From positions 7,945-61,937 of the forward strand of contig DITY01000238.1 of the NCBI GenBank assembly GCA_002422955.1: a stretch of 53,993 bases of DNA, written 5' to 3'. Position 1 is the stretch's first letter, and every line of letters begins with the position of its first letter. Shown in pieces: positions 16,368 to 24,316 of this stretch. Origin of the DNA: Planctomycetaceae bacterium UBA6172. GTDB lineage: Bacteria; Planctomycetota; Planctomycetia; Pirellulales; Pirellulaceae. The notes under the pieces are model-generated. The model was given only the letters and a program-made list of their open reading frames with translations. It had not been told where the DNA came from and did no database searches. A program made the position numbers and the translations under genes.

Positions 16368-18158
16368 TCAGAACGGATTGAGTTCCAGCCACCGTTCTTC
16401 CGCTTCGGCCATTTCGGCGGTGACGGTGGTCAGCTCGTCGTGCAGCCGCATCGCTTCCTTCGGATTGGTTTCGCTTGACAGTTTTTGGTCGAGTTCGCGT
16501 TTTTGTTGATCGAGCTTGGCGATCCGCTTTTCGAGATTCTTGAGTTCCTTGTCCGCGCGTCGCTGGTCTTGTTGACCGGCGCGGTAATCGGCAGCGGTCG
16601 CTTTACTCGCCGCCGCTTGGGGGGCCTTGCCCGTCGGTTTGCCCGCGGCCAAATTCCGCTGGCGTTCCCCTTCGTCGACTTCCTGCTCGACGGCTTGCAG
16701 GTAGGTTTCGTAATTGCCGAAGTAGTTTTTCGCCGAGCCGTCGCGGACTTCGATCACGCAGGTTGCGACACGCCGCATGAAGTGGCGGTCGTGGCTGGTG
16801 AAGATCACCGTTCCTTTGTATTCCAACAACGCGTCGGCGAGAGCCTCAACCGTCTCGACGTCCAAGTGGTTGCCCGGTTCGTCGAGGACCAGGATGTTAT
16901 CGGTGCCCAGCAGCAGCGACGCCATGCAGAGCCGGGCCCGCTCGCCACCGGAGAGCACCTTGACCTTCTTGTTGACGTGTTCGTCGCGGAACAGCAGCGC
17001 GCCGGCCATCGCTAAAACTTCTTGCCGGGTGATCTCACGGTCGCAATTTTGTTCGAGCGATTCCAGGACCGTCAGCCGTTCATCGAGCGTGCTGTAAACG
17101 TGTTGGGCATAGGTCCCGATTTGGCAACCGTAGCCCCACTTCATCGTGCCATCCAGACTGGGGAGCGAGCCGACGAACGAACGGAGCAGGGTCGTCTTGC
17201 CTTGGCCGTTGTCACCGACGATCGCCGCCCGTTGGCCGTGCTCGATTTCCAGGTTGATCCGCTCCGCGACACGATGGTCCGGATAGCCGATCGCCATCTC
17301 GACGCATCGCAGCGCGGTGCCCGAGCGGGGTTGAACCCGGGGCGGGCGGATGCGGACGGTCGGCTCGTCGACTTCGATCTCGACCGTCTGCAGTCGCTCC
17401 AACTGTTTCGCCTTGCTCTTGGCTTGGGTCGCCGTCGAGGCGTTGGCACGGTTCTTCTCGATGAAGCGTTGCAATTGCTTCTGTTTGGACGCGACGGTGG
17501 CGTTCACCCGGCGGTCATGTTCCCGGCGCTCCTCACGATACTCCAAAAACGCATCGATCTTGCCGGTAAACATCGTCAGCTTGCCGCGAGACAATTCCAG
17601 CGTGTGGCTGCAGGTCTGCTTCAGGAACGCGCGGTCGTGAGACACGATCAGTGCGGCCTTGTTGAAACCCCGCAGGAAGTGCTCCAGCAAAATCTGTGTC
17701 CGCAAGTCCAAGAAGTTAGTCGGTTCGTCGAGCAGCAGCAGGTTGGGGTCGTGGAGCAGCAAGGCCGCCAGCTTCACTCGCGTTTGCCAACCGCCCGACA
17801 ACGCTTTGACCGGCCCTTCGAGGTAGGCCCCTTTGAGTTCGAACTGGCCGGCCACCTCGCCGCATTTCCAATCCGGCATCCCACTGTCACGCATCAGGAA
17901 GTCGAGCGCGGATTCCCCCGCGACAAACGGATCGTGTTGTCGCAGGTATCCGACTCGCAACGAAGGGTGGTGGATGACTTCGCCCTTATCGAGTTCCTCC
18001 TCGCCCAGCAGGACTTTGAGGAGCGTCGATTTCCCGGCACCATTGCGCCCCACAAAGCCGACCTTCACGTCATCGACCAAGGCGGCTTCGGCAGCCTCGA
18101 GAAGGATCTGGTCTCCGTAACGCTTGAATGCGTCGCGTATCTGAATCAGTACGGCCAT
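16368..18158 (-). CDS. ABC-F family ATP-binding protein (Uup-like)
   Basis: 596 residues with two ABC cassettes and no membrane segment, the plan of ABC-F proteins that act on the ribosome. Cassette 1: GRNGAGKST (about 36-44), LSGGWQTRV signature, LLLLDEPTNFLD. Cassette 2: GDNGQGKTT, LSGGERARL, ILVLDEPGNHLD. Between them is the charged P-site tRNA interaction motif linker (about 215-285, rich in Arg, Lys, Gln), and the C-terminal 70 residues are a predicted coiled coil (ELKNLEKRIAKLDQQKRELD), as in Uup. The second Walker B reads DEPGNHLD where DEPTNHLD is usual. A housekeeping translation factor is more likely than an antibiotic-resistance one. The start is ATG at 18158. Confidence 0.92.
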   Translation of the reverse strand: MAVLIQIRDAFKRYGDQILLEAAEAALVDDVKVGFVGRNGAGKSTLLKVLLGEEELDKGEVIHHPSLRVGYLRQHDPFVAGESALDFLMRDSGMPDWKCGEVAGQFELKGAYLEGPVKALSGGWQTRVKLAALLLHDPNLLLLDEPTNFLDLRTQILLEHFLRGFNKAALIVSHDRAFLKQTCSHTLELSRGKLTMFTGKIDAFLEYREERREHDRRVNATVASKQKQLQRFIEKNRANASTATQAKSKAKQLERLQTVEIEVDEPTVRIRPPRVQPRSGTALRCVEMAIGYPDHRVAERINLEIEHGQRAAIVGDNGQGKTTLLRSFVGSLPSLDGTMKWGYGCQIGTYAQHVYSTLDERLTVLESLEQNCDREITRQEVLAMAGALLFRDEHVNKKVKVLSGGERARLCMASLLLGTDNILVLDEPGNHLDVETVEALADALLEYKGTVIFTSHDRHFMRRVATCVIEVRDGSAKNYFGNYETYLQAVEQEVDEGERQRNLAAGKPTGKAPQAAASKATAADYRAGQQDQRRADKELKNLEKRIAKLDQQKRELDQKLSSETNPKEAMRLHDELTTVTAEMAEAEERWLELNPF

Positions 18159-18441
18159 AGCGGCGGCGGTTGGCTGGGGTTGAGCGAGTTGGAACTGCGG
18201 CGGTTCGGGGCCGCCGGATCAGTTTGACATCGTGACGCGGATCGCTCCACCCGTCTTGCCGCCGATCCGAAGGCTTTCGGATCAGTATGGCACTCATTCC
18301 GCCGGTGGTCTCCAAGGGAGCAGCGCCGGTCGGCGCGGTCCCAAGGCCCCGATTCCACTCACGCGAGTGGCCAGGTGGCATGAACGTCTCGAGGACGCGT
18401 CAGGGCCTGGGCGAGCGTTCGCTTTGGCGGCGAATGCAGCG

Positions 18442-19317
18442 TCACTCCGGTAACACGATCCGTGAGGCGGTTCGCGGGGCACCTGGGGGTGCTAAATCAG
18501 GCGAGCCGATCGACGGTCGTTTGCGGGCTTTGATCCGCAGGTAGGGCGCTATAAATCGCGCCCGATCTCCGAACGAATCGGGCGGGGTCTCGGCATCGGC
18601 ATGCATCGGTTCGACGAAGTCTTCGATCACCATGCCGCTCCGGCAGATGCCGCCGATCAGATGCTCAAGTCGGTGCAGATATTCGATCGCCCCGGGCTCA
18701 CGCAACCGTTTGGTCGCGGAGGAGACTTGGGTAACGGGCGGGATAGCGGAATCGCGGTAATAGGCATGTTCGATCTGGTAGTGGGTCGCCGCGCCGCGAC
18801 GATGGGAGCATTGCAAGCTGATCGGCGACTTATGTTGACTGACATAAATGCCGCCCGGCACCAGCACCCTGGCCACCTCGCGGAATACGGGGAACACCTC
18901 GGGCAGGTAGCAGGTGCTGACCGGGTGCACGACGATGTCGAACGATTCGTCCGCGATCCCGTCGAGTCGGTCCATCGAGGCCTGGATCAGCCGCAGTTGG
19001 AGTTTTCGGCGGCGCGCGACCTGCCGATCGAGTTCCAACATCGCCGGGCTGATGTCGACCACCGTCACATCCGCGCCGGCGGTGGCATACAGGGCACTTT
19101 GACGGCCACCTCCCGCGGCGAGGCAGAGCATCCGTTTGCCGCGGACATTGCCGCCGAGCCATCCGATCGGATCAAGCGTCCCGAGGGGGTCGGCGAGTTC
19201 CGCATCACTTGCCGGGCGGCAAAGCGCCACCTCGGCAATGACGAGAGAGTCGTAGCATCGCTGGTTGTTTCGCAGGGCAGCAGCTCGGGCCGCGTCGAAA
19301 TCGTCGCTCAAGCTCAT
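18442..19317 (-). CDS. Class I SAM-dependent methyltransferase
   Basis: 291 residues. KRMLCLAAGGGRQSALYATAGADVTVVDIS is the SAM-binding region: motif I AAGGGRQS is an unusual form of GxGxG, and VVDIS is motif II with the acidic ribose ligand. DESFDIVVHPVSTCYLPEV is motif post-II to IV, and ARVLVPGGIYVSQH is motif V/VI. The acceptor is unknown. The C-terminal part (IEYLHRLEHLIGGICRSGMVIEDFVEP) resembles small-molecule methyltransferases of the UbiE/Methyltransf_11 group. The start at 19317 (MSLSDDFDAAR) is chosen over one 7 codons upstream. It lies in tandem with ABC-F on the same strand, 283 bp apart, with no evident shared operon. Confidence 0.82.
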   Translation of the reverse strand: MSLSDDFDAARAAALRNNQRCYDSLVIAEVALCRPASDAELADPLGTLDPIGWLGGNVRGKRMLCLAAGGGRQSALYATAGADVTVVDISPAMLELDRQVARRRKLQLRLIQASMDRLDGIADESFDIVVHPVSTCYLPEVFPVFREVARVLVPGGIYVSQHKSPISLQCSHRRGAATHYQIEHAYYRDSAIPPVTQVSSATKRLREPGAIEYLHRLEHLIGGICRSGMVIEDFVEPMHADAETPPDSFGDRARFIAPYLRIKARKRPSIGSPDLAPPGAPRTASRIVLPE

Positions 19318-19570
19318 GGTGAGCCTATCGTAACGCATGCCGGCAAATGCTGACGAGAGTCCAGGGCGTGACGAAATGCTGGAGTGAATTTCGGACCACG
19401 GCGCACATCGAGACTGAGACCGGCGGCTGGTCCCGTCAAACTCGATCCATGAGTTCGACGGCTGCCGATTGTGAAAAGTGCCGCAATGGCCTTGAGCGAT
19501 CGACGCGACAGACCGCGGATCGTCTGAATTCTGGCGCTAAAGGGCGTTCCAGAAGGATAAACGTCGTCGA

Positions 19571-19774
19571 CTAGGCGGCCGTCAAGGCGTTGAGCAACTC
19601 AGAAAATCGCCGCTCGGCTTCACGACGTCGTTCGATCCGTTCGGCAACCGTCCAGCTGCTGCGGATCGATAGCAAACGACGCGAGATTTCTTGATCTGAG
19701 ACCAGCGTCTCAACTTGAGGCAGCCGATTGTGAGAATCGACTTTTCGGTCGGTAGGGGAAACTGCGGTAAGCAT
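19571..19774 (-). CDS. Small hypothetical protein, charged helical
   Basis: 67 residues. An AGGAAG ribosome site lies about 7 bases before the ATG at 19774. The second half is strongly helical and basic/acidic (SWTVAERIERRREAERRFSELL). The segment SDQEISRRLLSIRSSW before it resembles small planctomycete-specific proteins as far as I recall, but I cannot verify that. No domain is recognised. Codon use looks like that of real genes in the window, and no other frame across it is better. Its upstream leader contains two perfect small hairpins (see 19820-19856). Confidence 0.5.
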   Translation of the reverse strand: MLTAVSPTDRKVDSHNRLPQVETLVSDQEISRRLLSIRSSWTVAERIERRREAERRFSELLNALTAA

Positions 19775-19819
19775 CGGGAATCTTCCTGAAAGTCAATGAA
19801 TTGGGGAACCGCGTGGGTG

Positions 19820-19856
19820 GGATCGAACCCTCGATCCGCCTGACTCGGGGGCAGGC
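19820..19856. repeat. Two adjacent small hairpins in the leader of the 67-residue gene
   Basis: GGATCGA/TCGATCC (7-bp stem, 4-base loop, 19820-19837) is followed immediately by GCCTG/CAGGC (5-bp stem, 9-base loop, 19838-19856). Both lie 46-82 bases upstream of the ATG at 19774 on the minus strand. They may be a structured 5' leader or an attenuator-like element. There is no T-run. Confidence 0.45.
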
Positions 19857-20005
19857 AACAGTCGGCTCGCCACCGATGGCCAACCAACCGTTCTCAATGA
19901 ACAGCAGGTGCAACTGTCGTGCCATTTGCATATTAGAAACGACCAATATGATCGAAGTTCCCGGAAAACGATGCGAAATCGGTTAAACCATTCCGGTCGA
20001 ACCGA

Positions 20006-20422
20006 TTAGCACATCGGTTTAGCTGACGGTCCCCAGGTGATTTCTTCAAAGGTTTGCAAATCGTGCAAGGAACGCTCGGCAATCGATAATACGGTAGCGA
20101 GTTGCCAAGTAGAGTCGTTTCGGGTGGCGCCATCGGCTCCCGTTTGGGGCGGCCGGGTCGGTTGAAGGATCCGCCGGCTGAGTTCGCTCCAGCGGTCGTG
20201 GGGCGCATGCCCCTTCAAGTCGGCGTATTGCACCACGCCGTCGCGGTCGTAGAGCATGCCGTCGATCTGCCAGTCTTCACCGGCCCACACGAGAGAGCCA
20301 TCCGGTTCGAAGTAGAGCCGAGGGAGTTGTGCCAGGCTGTCGGCCACGTCATCGAAGTGGCTAGCCAGCGGACCACCCGCTGGCCCATACAGGTAGACAT
20401 GAAATCGAGGGAACGGGCTCAT
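20006..20422 (-). CDS. Hypothetical protein, cutA partner
   Basis: 138 residues, no recognised domain, no signal peptide and no membrane segment. The N-terminal half (FHVYLYGPAGGPLASHFDDVADSLAQLPRLYFEPDGSLVWAG) alternates strands and helices and reads like a compact alpha/beta fold. It continues with EDWQIDGMLYDRDGVVQYADLKGH. TFEEITWGPSAKP is near the C-terminus. The start at 20422 is fixed by an ATGA overlap with the cutA stop; the longer frame upstream lies inside cutA and is Arg/Pro-rich shadow sequence. Coupling to CutA suggests a shared role, but nothing in the sequence defines it. Confidence 0.7.
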   Translation of the reverse strand: MSPFPRFHVYLYGPAGGPLASHFDDVADSLAQLPRLYFEPDGSLVWAGEDWQIDGMLYDRDGVVQYADLKGHAPHDRWSELSRRILQPTRPPQTGADGATRNDSTWQLATVLSIAERSLHDLQTFEEITWGPSAKPMC

Positions 20423-20763
20423 GCGTGCTCCGGGCCGCCGCGGACCGAATCGGTGACCCAGCGGGCGTAGCCGGCGGAGGCCTCGGCCGCGGAGACGACG
20501 ATCCACTGCGGGAGTTCGTAGGGGTGAAGCTGGTGAACCAACTCGGCCAGTTCCGCCAATCGTGGGCCGGTCGTTTTGAACGTCAATCGCCACTCCGTCG
20601 CGGCTTCGGCTTGGCCGTCCCATGTATAGTGACTTCGGATCGGGCCATCGATCTGTGCGCAGGCGGCCAATCCGCTGGCGACGACGTGGGCCGCCATCTG
20701 CTCCGCCTGGTCGGCGGTGGAAACGGTCGTGGTGGCCATAGCCAGTTGCGATTCGGGCATCAT
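20419..20763 (-). CDS. cutA: Divalent-cation tolerance protein CutA1
   Basis: 114 residues, typical length. CutA forms a PII-like trimer and is linked to copper and other divalent-metal tolerance, though its molecular role is unsettled. Evidence: MATTTVSTADQAEQMAAHVVASGLAACAQI (the VASGLAACAQ segment is the family hallmark), SHYTWDGQ, EWRLTFKTT and HPYELPQWIVV, with the conserved HPYExP. Two adjacent ATGs at 20763 and 20760 are both usable. It is downstream of the uvrA-like gene by 28 bp on the same strand and overlaps the next gene by 4 bp, giving a likely uvrA-cutA-hypothetical operon. Confidence 0.88.
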   Translation of the reverse strand: MMPESQLAMATTTVSTADQAEQMAAHVVASGLAACAQIDGPIRSHYTWDGQAEAATEWRLTFKTTGPRLAELAELVHQLHPYELPQWIVVSAAEASAGYARWVTDSVRGGPEHA

Positions 20764-20791
20764 CGAGCGCTGGGGGCACGGGGAATGGTGA

Positions 20792-23707
20792 TTATCGACC
20801 CCGATCGCGTCTTGCCAGGACCTGACCGGTCTTCGATTCGGGCACTTTCGCGACCTGCTCCGGCGTTCCGCGAGCGACCACGCGGCCGCCCAGGTCGGCG
20901 GCGCCGGGGCCGAGATCGATCAGATAATCAGCGGCCCGAATCAGTTGCGGGTTGTGTTCCACGACAATCAACGAATGTCCCGCCGCGATCAGGGCATCCA
21001 GACAATCGTACAACCGAACGATGTCAGCGAAATGCAACCCGGTGGTCGGTTCGTCGAGGATGAACAGGGTGGGACGCTGGGCGGAATCGGTCAAGTAAGC
21101 CGCCAACTTGAGGCGTTGGGCTTCGCCGCTGGAGAGCGTCGTGGCGCTTTGTCCCAAGGCGACGTAATCGAGGCCGACCGAGGTCAGCCGCTGCAGACGT
21201 TCCTGAACTTTCGCCTGGCCGCGGAAGAACGATTGCGCCGCGCGGACCGTCATGCCCAACACTTCGGCGATCGAGCGGTCGCGGTAGCGAACCTGCAGGA
21301 TCTCTTCGCGGTAGCGGGTCCCATGGCAAGCCGGGCACCGCATCGACACGTCGGCCAGGAACTGCATGTCGATCGTCAGTTGGCCATCTCCCTCACAGGT
21401 CGGGCACCGCCCCGCCTCGTTGTTGAAGCTGAAGTGGCCCGGCCCAAAGTTTCGCACTTTGGCTTCGACCGTGTCGGCAAAGGCATTCCGGATGGCGTCC
21501 ATCGCTTTGACGTAGGTCACCGGGTTGCTGCGAGGGCTGCGGCTGATCGGTGCCTGGTCGATCAGTTCGCATTGCAGGACATCCGCCATGCCGTCTAGGC
21601 AGTCGAAGGGGAGCGGCGTTGCACTCGCCAGTCCCAACTGTTGTCGCACCGCGGGATAGAGCGTGTCCTGGACCAGCGAGCTCTTGCCACTTCCGGACAC
21701 GCCGGTAACCAGGCATAGGACTCCGAGCGGAAAGGCAACATCCGCTCCTTGCAGGTTATGGCCGCGGGCGCCGCGGAGGGTCAGGAAGCCACGCGGCGTT
21801 CGCGGTTGGCGATCGATCAGGCTGCCGCCACGACGGCCGGACAGAAAATCGCCCGTCAGGCTGGCCGGTTCCGTCAGCATTCCCGTCAGATCGCCCTGAT
21901 AGACAATCGTGCCGCCCGCATCGCCCGCCCCAGGACCGAACTCGATCAGGCGGTCGGCGGAACGCATCAGGCTTTCCTCGTGTTCGACCACCACCACGGT
22001 GTTGCCGCGGTCCCGCAGCCCGATGATCGTTTCGCGAAGCCGGTCGACATCATGCGGGTGCAGCCCCGCGGTCGGCTCATCGAGCACGTACAGCATGTTG
22101 ACCAGTGAACTGCCCAACGCGCCGGTTAGCGTGACCCGCTGGGTTTCGCCCCCCGAAAGTGTCCTCAGGGTTCGGTTCAGTTGCAGGTAGGCTAAGCCGA
22201 CACGGTCGAGGTATTCGAGCCTGCGAAGGATCTGTTCGAGCGGCTCGTGGGCGATCGCATGTCGCGTCGGGTCGAGTTCGAGCGAACTGAGAAAGGCTCG
22301 GATTTGGTCTCCCCGCATCGCCGAGATCTCGGCGATGTCCTTGCCACCAACCCGATACGCCAAGGCCTCGGGGCGCAGGCGTCGCCCCTCGCATTCCGGG
22401 CAGCGGTGGTAACTGCGATAGCGAGAGAGCAGCACCCGAATGTGCATCTTATACTTCTTGCGTTCCAGCCACGCGAAGAACCCGTCCAGCCCGCCAAACT
22501 GGCGTTCCGGTACTCCCTGTTGGATCAGCTTGAGATGCTTTTTCTTCAGCGACTTGAACGGCGCGTCGACCGGCAGATCGTAATCGGGCGCGAGGGCTAA
22601 AAGCTCGTCGAGCTCATGCCGGTAGGCGGGTGAATTCCAAGGCTGGATCGCACCTTCTCGGATCGACAGGCTGGGGTTGGGGATCACCAAGCCCATGTCG
22701 ACATCGACGACGTCGCCGAACCCCTCGCAGCGAGGGCACGCGCCAAGCGGCTGATTGAAATGGAACAGCCGTTGCGAAGGTTCGGGGTAATCGATTTCGC
22801 AGGCCTCGCAGCGGAGGCGGTTGCTCAGCACGTCCCGCAACCAGGGCTGGCCATCGATCAAATGAGGGACGGGCGGTTTAGCTTTGCCTCGCTTGGCCGA
22901 AACCTTGGATGTTGGATCTCCGGTCGCCGGAGTGTCCTGGAAAAGCGGCCCCGCCCCGCTGGCCGAGTTGTCATCGATCGAGCGGATGAGGACGAAGCGA
23001 CCGTCACCCTGGGTGATGGCGGTTTCGAGCGATTCGGTGACCTGATCGAGGGGACTGTTGGCGGTCAGGCGGTCGACGATCACGGTCGCAACGGTACCAC
23101 GGCGGGGGATCGCTTTGGCCAACGCCCCGCGATCCGATTCGCCGAGGTGAAATTGCTGACCGTTGACGATCAACCGTTGGAACCCGCTCTTTTGCAGATC
23201 GGACAACTGCTCCGCGGTCTGTTCGCGATCCCCGAGTGCGAGCTCGAACCCGATCATCAAACGGGTCGACTCGGGCAAGGCTCGGACGGCGGTGGCGACC
23301 AAAGCAGGGTCGTGACGACGAATGGTCGCGCCGCACCCATGGCAATGCAGCGTGGCGATCTTGGCGAACAGCAACCGGAGATGGTCGGCGATTTCGGTCG
23401 CGGTTCCGACCGTGCTGCGACTCGTTCGACCCCCGCCCGCCCGGGTGACGGCGATCGCTGGCGGAATTCCGGTAATAGAATCGCAGTCAGGCTTATCGAG
23501 CCGCTGCAGAAATTGCCGCGTATAGGCCGAAAAACTTTCGATGTACCGCCGTTGCCCTTCGGCGTAGAGCGTATCGAGGGCAAAGCTCGTTTTGCCACTC
23601 CCCGACAGGCCACAGACAACGACCAACTTGCCACGGGGGACGTCGACGTCGACTCCCCGCAGGTTATGAACCCGACAACCGCGCACACGAATCGGATCCG
23701 ATTGCAT
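20792..23707 (-). CDS. uvrA: UvrA-like excinuclease ABC subunit A
   Basis: 971 residues with the UvrA plan: Walker A in GLSGSGKTSFALDTLYAEG (about 34-52), a UvrB-binding region, a CxxC...CxxC zinc site (CEAC...CPRC, about 310-335), signature LSGGETQRV with LYVLDEPTAGLHP, a second Walker A GVSGSGKSSLVQDT, a third zinc site (CPTC...CPAC), then signature LSSGEAQRL with LFILDEPTTGLHF. UvrA locates DNA damage and loads UvrB. Differences from the standard protein: the second signature has LSSGE instead of LSGGE, the first reads ETQRV rather than EAQRI, and a low-complexity stretch of about 45 residues (SASGAG...AKRGKAKPP) precedes the first zinc site. It may be a paralogue beside a canonical UvrA elsewhere. 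cutA follows after 28 bp. Confidence 0.85.
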   Translation of the reverse strand: MQSDPIRVRGCRVHNLRGVDVDVPRGKLVVVCGLSGSGKTSFALDTLYAEGQRRYIESFSAYTRQFLQRLDKPDCDSITGIPPAIAVTRAGGGRTSRSTVGTATEIADHLRLLFAKIATLHCHGCGATIRRHDPALVATAVRALPESTRLMIGFELALGDREQTAEQLSDLQKSGFQRLIVNGQQFHLGESDRGALAKAIPRRGTVATVIVDRLTANSPLDQVTESLETAITQGDGRFVLIRSIDDNSASGAGPLFQDTPATGDPTSKVSAKRGKAKPPVPHLIDGQPWLRDVLSNRLRCEACEIDYPEPSQRLFHFNQPLGACPRCEGFGDVVDVDMGLVIPNPSLSIREGAIQPWNSPAYRHELDELLALAPDYDLPVDAPFKSLKKKHLKLIQQGVPERQFGGLDGFFAWLERKKYKMHIRVLLSRYRSYHRCPECEGRRLRPEALAYRVGGKDIAEISAMRGDQIRAFLSSLELDPTRHAIAHEPLEQILRRLEYLDRVGLAYLQLNRTLRTLSGGETQRVTLTGALGSSLVNMLYVLDEPTAGLHPHDVDRLRETIIGLRDRGNTVVVVEHEESLMRSADRLIEFGPGAGDAGGTIVYQGDLTGMLTEPASLTGDFLSGRRGGSLIDRQPRTPRGFLTLRGARGHNLQGADVAFPLGVLCLVTGVSGSGKSSLVQDTLYPAVRQQLGLASATPLPFDCLDGMADVLQCELIDQAPISRSPRSNPVTYVKAMDAIRNAFADTVEAKVRNFGPGHFSFNNEAGRCPTCEGDGQLTIDMQFLADVSMRCPACHGTRYREEILQVRYRDRSIAEVLGMTVRAAQSFFRGQAKVQERLQRLTSVGLDYVALGQSATTLSSGEAQRLKLAAYLTDSAQRPTLFILDEPTTGLHFADIVRLYDCLDALIAAGHSLIVVEHNPQLIRAADYLIDLGPGAADLGGRVVARGTPEQVAKVPESKTGQVLARRDRGR

Positions 23708-23735
23708 GATCAGGCGGTCGCTGGCGAACCGCGAC

Positions 23736-23888
23736 CTAGCGGCGGGTTTTCTTGGTCTTGGCGTTGCCCTGACGGACCTTCAGCTTCGGATTGCTTTTGC
23801 AAATCACGTAGATGCGGCCACGTCGGCGAACGACCTGGCAGTCCGGGTGCCGGTGTTTGAGCGAACCGATGCTGCTGACGACTTTCAT
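23736..23888 (-). CDS. rpmJ: 50S ribosomal protein bL36, zinc-free (C-) type
   Basis: 50 residues. MKVVSSIGSLKHRHPDCQVV and then RRGRIYVICKSNPKLKVRQG match bL36, closest to the alternative E. coli form YkgO. Of the four zinc ligands of the classical form, only the cysteines at 17 and 30 are retained; the first Cys is replaced by His and the last His by Leu, which is the C- pattern. A basic tail (NAKTKKTRR) extends beyond the usual end. The start at 23888 is the only ATG fitting the family; the longer frame to 24044 has no family sequence. It lies alone, 28 bp upstream of uvrA on the same strand, far from any ribosomal operon. Confidence 0.88.
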   Translation of the reverse strand: MKVVSSIGSLKHRHPDCQVVRRRGRIYVICKSNPKLKVRQGNAKTKKTRR

Positions 23889-24316
23889 GACTTTCAACTC
23901 ACGTCTGCGGTCGAGACGAAATGCCTTGCTGGATACTGGGCGGGACGATACTCGGTTATCCAATCGACCATCAAGGACAGATCGAATCAGGTCATCTCCG
24001 CGAAACGGGTTCAGAAGTCTAGCGATTATCTGTTCGCCGGGCAATGGTCATCGAGGGGACATCGCTCGAACTTTGTTTGGCCCCCCGCCGCGCGCCCTGC
24101 CCTGGCGTGGGGATGGCTGCCTTTTGGCAGGCCCCGCATTCCCGCAGGTTTGTCGATCTCTGCGTCGGCGCCCGCACCTATCCGGCTTGCTTCCCGCCTA
24201 GGAGACGCCCTGATCCGGACCGACTCGGATGGTCCGTTAGATGGGGGATTTCGTTAGACTTCATGTTTTGCCGGTCGCGACCGTGCGATCATCCCCCAGT
24301 TGATGGAGTTTTTCCC
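23889..24316. other. 428-bp divergent intergenic region, rpmJ to larC
   Basis: No gene is recognised. The region should hold the promoters of rpmJ (minus) and larC (plus). A small CTGCC-TTTT-GGCAG hairpin lies near 24118-24131. The frame of larC stays open back to 24044, but that part is rich in Pro, Arg and Cys and resembles nothing. GGAG at 24305-24308 is the ribosome site supporting the larC TTG start. No riboswitch fold was recognised. Confidence 0.5.

Noticed and set aside
17022..18227. A 401-codon open frame antisense to the ABC-F gene
   Set aside because: Arg/Gln/Asp-rich shadow of a GC-rich gene with all ABC motifs on the other strand; no domain of its own.
19800..19890. Possible tRNA on the minus strand (GGTTCGATCCC resembling a T-arm)
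   Set aside because: The bases around the loop do not form a 5-bp T-stem, no acceptor or anticodon stem can be built, and the segment is explained by the 7-bp hairpin GGATCGA/TCGATCC.
19710..19946. A 78-codon open frame overlapping the 67-residue gene
   Set aside because: No ribosome site or recognised sequence; it overlaps the better-supported small gene in another frame. Not excluded, but unsupported.
22760..23860. A 366-codon open frame antisense to uvrA
   Set aside because: Composition is typical of an antisense shadow; the minus strand encodes an intact UvrA.
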